Source: Muribaculaceae bacterium Zag1
GTDB taxonomy: Bacteria > Bacteroidota > Bacteroidia > Bacteroidales > Muribaculaceae
Direction: 5' to 3'
DNA length: 64,000 bases
NCBI GenBank assembly: GCA_002633115.1
Contig: NWBJ01000116.1
Coordinates: 1 to 64,000 of the forward strand
Part shown: one piece after another, positions 61,780-64,000 of the stretch
How positions within the stretch are numbered: the first letter of the stretch is position 1
Layout of the letters: each line of letters starts with the position of its first letter
Notes under the pieces: model-generated
Databases searched by the model: none
What the model was told of the DNA's origin: nothing
The model's input: the letters and a program-made list of their open reading frames with translations, nothing else
Made by a program: the position numbers and the translations under genes

Positions 61780-61847
61780 GTCAATTGATCTTTTGAGAGG
61801 TATAATGCAAAGATAGCAATAAATTTTGATAGTAAAGTAATCTTTCG

Positions 61848-61855
61848 TAACTTTG
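61848..61855 (+). promoter_or_regulatory. -7 box of the MBOAT gene
   Basis: TAACTTTG on the plus strand, divergent from the ATPase promoter. Confidence 0.5.
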
Positions 61856-61906
61856 CCGATAATTATTAATAGGAAGTTAAGAATAGGTAAGTAAAAAGTG
61901 AGGTTT

Positions 61907-62005
61907 ATGGAAAATTTATTCATCTTTGGAAAAGACTTTCCTATGTCTCCTGAGCGTTTAGAGGAGCGTGGGAGTGGGCTTCCGATTAGAGCCGTGGCTG
62001 ATTAA
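61907..62005 (+). CDS. possible 32-aa leader peptide
   Basis: ATG with a GTGAGG site upstream. It encodes MENLFIFGKDFPMSPERLEE and RGSGLPIRAVAD-stop, ending 14 bp before the MBOAT start. No family is known to me. It could be a leader, a fragment or chance. Confidence 0.3.
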   Translation: MENLFIFGKDFPMSPERLEERGSGLPIRAVAD

Positions 62006-62019
62006 AGTCATATATTTTA

Positions 62020-63465
62020 ATGATTGAGTTGCTGAAATATGATCCACAGGCCCCGATGCTCTTTTCGAGCGGGATGTTTTGGGCGCTGTTTTTGATATTT
62101 CTGCCCATTTTTGCCCTGATAAGGCAGAGATTGTGGCAAATGCTGGGGTTTGTAGTGGCCTTCAGCTTTTATTTCTATTACAAGTCGAGCGGAATGTTTT
62201 TCTTGATGCTGGCTGGCACTTCGCTGGTCGACTGGCTGCTGTCGCGCGCCATAGTGACCACCGACCAGCGATGGAAAAAGAGGCTTTGCGTCGGATTATC
62301 GCTCACCCTGTCGCTTGGAATATTGGGGTATTTCAAGTATGCCAACTTCTTCCTGTGGAATTGGAACCAGATGGTCGAGGGCAACTTCCAGCCCTTAGAT
62401 TTGGTGCTGCCCGTGGGCATATCTTTCTATACTTTCCAGTCGGTGAGCTACATAATCGATGTCTACAAGGGCAGGGTGCAACCAACGCCCACTTGGCTCG
62501 AGTATGCCTTCTTCCTATCCTTCTTTCCGGCTCTGGTGGCTGGTCCTATTGTCAGGGCCGACTATTTCATCCCTCAGATACGCCAGAGCAAGCATGCTAC
62601 GCTTGGCGAGATGTTTGCCGGCTTGTGGCTTATAATTATAGGAATACTCAAAAAGGCCGTCATCGCCGACTACATAGCGCAGTACAATGACTTGATTTAC
62701 AGTTCGCCCGGCGCTTACAGCGGCTTTGAGACGCTGATGGGGGTCTTGGGTTATACGATGCAGATATATTGCGATTTCTCGGGATATTCCGACATGGCCA
62801 TAGGCATTGCCATGGTGATGGGATTCAAGTTGGCCAAGAATTTCAACTTCCCCTACAAGTCGCGCAATCTCACCGACTTCTGGCGCCGATGGCACATCTC
62901 GCTCTCTACTTGGCTGCGCGATTACATTTACATACCCCTCGGGGGCAATCGCAAGGGTGTGGCGCGCACCTACGTCAACAATTTTCTGACCATGCTGATA
63001 GGCGGCTTGTGGCATGGCGCAGCCTGGAAGTTTGTGTTTTGGGGCGCGATGCACGGCGTGGGCCTGGCTATCCATAAGGCTTGCAAGCCTTGGCTCGACC
63101 GCATCCCAGATACCTGGTCAGTGAGGGCTGTGTCTTGGGGCTTGACTATGCTTACGGTGTCGCTGCTGTGGGTGTATTTCCGCGCCGCGACATTCCATGA
63201 CTCATGGGTGATAATCCGCACGATTTTCACCGACTTCCATCTGTCGATGTTTTGGCCCTTTGTCGAGGCTCGCTGGGAGTGGGTGGCTATGATGTGCGCC
63301 ATCATGCTGGCTCATGCGGTGCCCACGCGGTGGTGGGACCGGGCCGGCCGCTGGTTCGTGATGGCTCCGTGGGGCGTGAAGCTGCTGATTTTTGTGATTG
63401 TGGTGCAGCTGGTGGTGCAATTCCAGAGCGAAGACGTGGCCCCGTTTATCTATTTTCAGTTCTGA
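62020..63465 (+). CDS. MBOAT O-acyltransferase (AlgI/DltB-like)
   Basis: The protein has 481 aa and about 11 membrane segments. LPVGISFYTFQSVSYIIDVYKG, FFPALVAGPIVRADYFIPQI, YCDFSGYSDMAIGIAMVMGF and NLTDFWRRWHISLSTWLRDYIYIPLGGNRKG are MBOAT blocks. The catalytic His is His332 in IGGLWHGAAWKFVFWG. It transfers acyl (usually acetyl) groups across the membrane to an exopolysaccharide or envelope glycan. The partner AlgX/SGNH-type gene is not in the window; the gene converges with a channel gene. Confidence 0.92.
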   Translation: MIELLKYDPQAPMLFSSGMFWALFLIFLPIFALIRQRLWQMLGFVVAFSFYFYYKSSGMFFLMLAGTSLVDWLLSRAIVTTDQRWKKRLCVGLSLTLSLGILGYFKYANFFLWNWNQMVEGNFQPLDLVLPVGISFYTFQSVSYIIDVYKGRVQPTPTWLEYAFFLSFFPALVAGPIVRADYFIPQIRQSKHATLGEMFAGLWLIIIGILKKAVIADYIAQYNDLIYSSPGAYSGFETLMGVLGYTMQIYCDFSGYSDMAIGIAMVMGFKLAKNFNFPYKSRNLTDFWRRWHISLSTWLRDYIYIPLGGNRKGVARTYVNNFLTMLIGGLWHGAAWKFVFWGAMHGVGLAIHKACKPWLDRIPDTWSVRAVSWGLTMLTVSLLWVYFRAATFHDSWVIIRTIFTDFHLSMFWPFVEARWEWVAMMCAIMLAHAVPTRWWDRAGRWFVMAPWGVKLLIFVIVVQLVVQFQSEDVAPFIYFQF

Positions 63466-64000
63466 GTATCTTGGTCGGGCGAAATCACTGGGGCTGTGCC
63501 GTAATAGGGTACTCCCTCGGCTGGCGAGGCTCCGATATTGTAGACTGCGCGTCCCGACGGCTGCTCATATACGCTGAGGCCGAAAGTCGGGGCAATGGCA
63601 GTGATATGCTCGAGAATGTCAGCCATGATGCCTTCGTAAGCTCCCCAGTCAGCGGTGGTCAGATAGCAAAATAGCTGCATCGGGAATCCGGTAGGGGTGG
63701 GGTCGAGGATGCGCACCATGTGTATCTTTTGCTTGTCGATGTAGGGATGGCGGTCGACATAGATATTGTAGTAGGCGCGCAGCAGGCCCAGGTTGGTCTC
63801 GATTGTGCCGTCGGCTCCAGCCTCCTTGTTGAATACATTCTGTATCTTCCCCTCTTCGCGCTGCTTGAGCTTGATGTCGATGTAGTCCTTGAGCATTGGC
63901 ACCTCTTTTTGCATCGTAGCGAGTTCGGCATCCGACAATGGCCTAACGGTGTTGATGTCGATCAGCACCGAGGTTTGGATCTGTCGGCTGCCGGTATCCT
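63456..64000 (-). CDS. MscS-family mechanosensitive channel, C-terminal part
   Basis: Partial: the 5' end lies beyond the right edge and the frame stays open to 64000. GSRQIQTSVLIDINTVRPLS is followed by LGLLRAYYNIYVDRHPYIDK, MVRILDPTPTGFPMQLFCYLTT and WGAYEGIMADILEHITAIAPTFGLSVYEQPSG. This matches the cytosolic alpha/beta cage of the YbdG branch of MscS channels. The pore helices are outside the window. Its 3' end overlaps that of the MBOAT gene by 10 bp. Confidence 0.8.
   Translation of the reverse strand, partial: DTGSRQIQTSVLIDINTVRPLSDAELATMQKEVPMLKDYIDIKLKQREEGKIQNVFNKEAGADGTIETNLGLLRAYYNIYVDRHPYIDKQKIHMVRILDPTPTGFPMQLFCYLTTADWGAYEGIMADILEHITAIAPTFGLSVYEQPSGRAVYNIGASPAEGVPYYGTAPVISPDQDTQN

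Noticed and set aside
1-64000. tRNA, rRNA or riboswitch
   Set aside because: No cloverleaf, rRNA-like stretch or known riboswitch motif was noticed by eye. A covariance-model search would be needed to exclude small RNAs.

Overview
The window looks like a chromosome segment of a gut member of the Bacteroidales, most likely Muribaculaceae-like. The basis is Bacteroidetes-type promoters (TAnnTTTG -7 boxes just upstream of many genes), secreted proteins with type IX secretion (Por) C-terminal domains, a C10 (streptopain-like) protease, fucose catabolism, and families found mainly in this phylum (DUF6057, AAA-ATPase-like/PDDEXK, DUF4143 ATPases). Family names come from recognising motifs, not from a database search. 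No rRNA, tRNA or CRISPR array was seen.

Layout. 0-3.5 kb: a secreted repeat protein, a Bcr/CflA-type efflux pump and the stump of a GH2 gene. 3.7-6.4 kb: a decayed DUF4172-Fic gene, an AAA-ATPase/nuclease gene and the stump of an MBL-fold hydrolase, bracketed by a 31-bp direct repeat. 6.4-10.7 kb: porin, DJ-1/PfpI protein, a palindromic repeat array and a two-component system. 10.7-14.9 kb: fucose locus (fucP, fucI and a divergent mutarotase), with a nuclease-domain remnant inserted. 15-21 kb: PiT-PhoU phosphate transporter, ogt, proB and proA, separated by elaborate palindromic repeats. 21-25.6 kb: damaged MNT-HEPN pair, an overlapping unknown gene pair, a flavin reductase, a frameshifted DUF4143 ATPase and a HigBA module. 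25.6-36.9 kb: a minus-strand operon-like island with a PLD-nuclease/SNF2 helicase, an Eco57I-type adenine methyltransferase, a 650-aa orphan, a C2H2 zinc-finger protein, a duplicated-domain protein and a SLOG-like protein. This is the best candidate for a poorly described restriction/defence system. 37-43 kb: DUF4143 ATPase, surface protein, GDPD, an ATPase that has lost its nuclease core, and an acyltransferase. 44-53.6 kb: AraC regulator, then a TPR/AraC regulator, C10 protease and giant adhesin module. 54-64 kb: two more AAA-ATPase/nuclease genes, a DUF4143 remnant, a CxxCH lipoprotein with a DUF6057 membrane partner, an ECF sigma factor, an MBOAT acyltransferase and the C-terminus of an MscS channel.

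Three patterns cross the window. (1) Eight loci of ATPase-nuclease families, intact or broken, lie within 64 kb. Many of them, and the Fic gene, have their own gene-specific repeat of about 20 bp just upstream, as direct copies with an exact 33-bp period or as a perfect palindrome. (2) Several accessory modules are bracketed by imperfect direct repeats of 31-120 bp copied from an adjacent gene end or promoter. (3) Three 351-372-bp non-coding elements share terminal inverted repeats of about 29 bp but carry unrelated palindromic 9-15-mer arrays inside.
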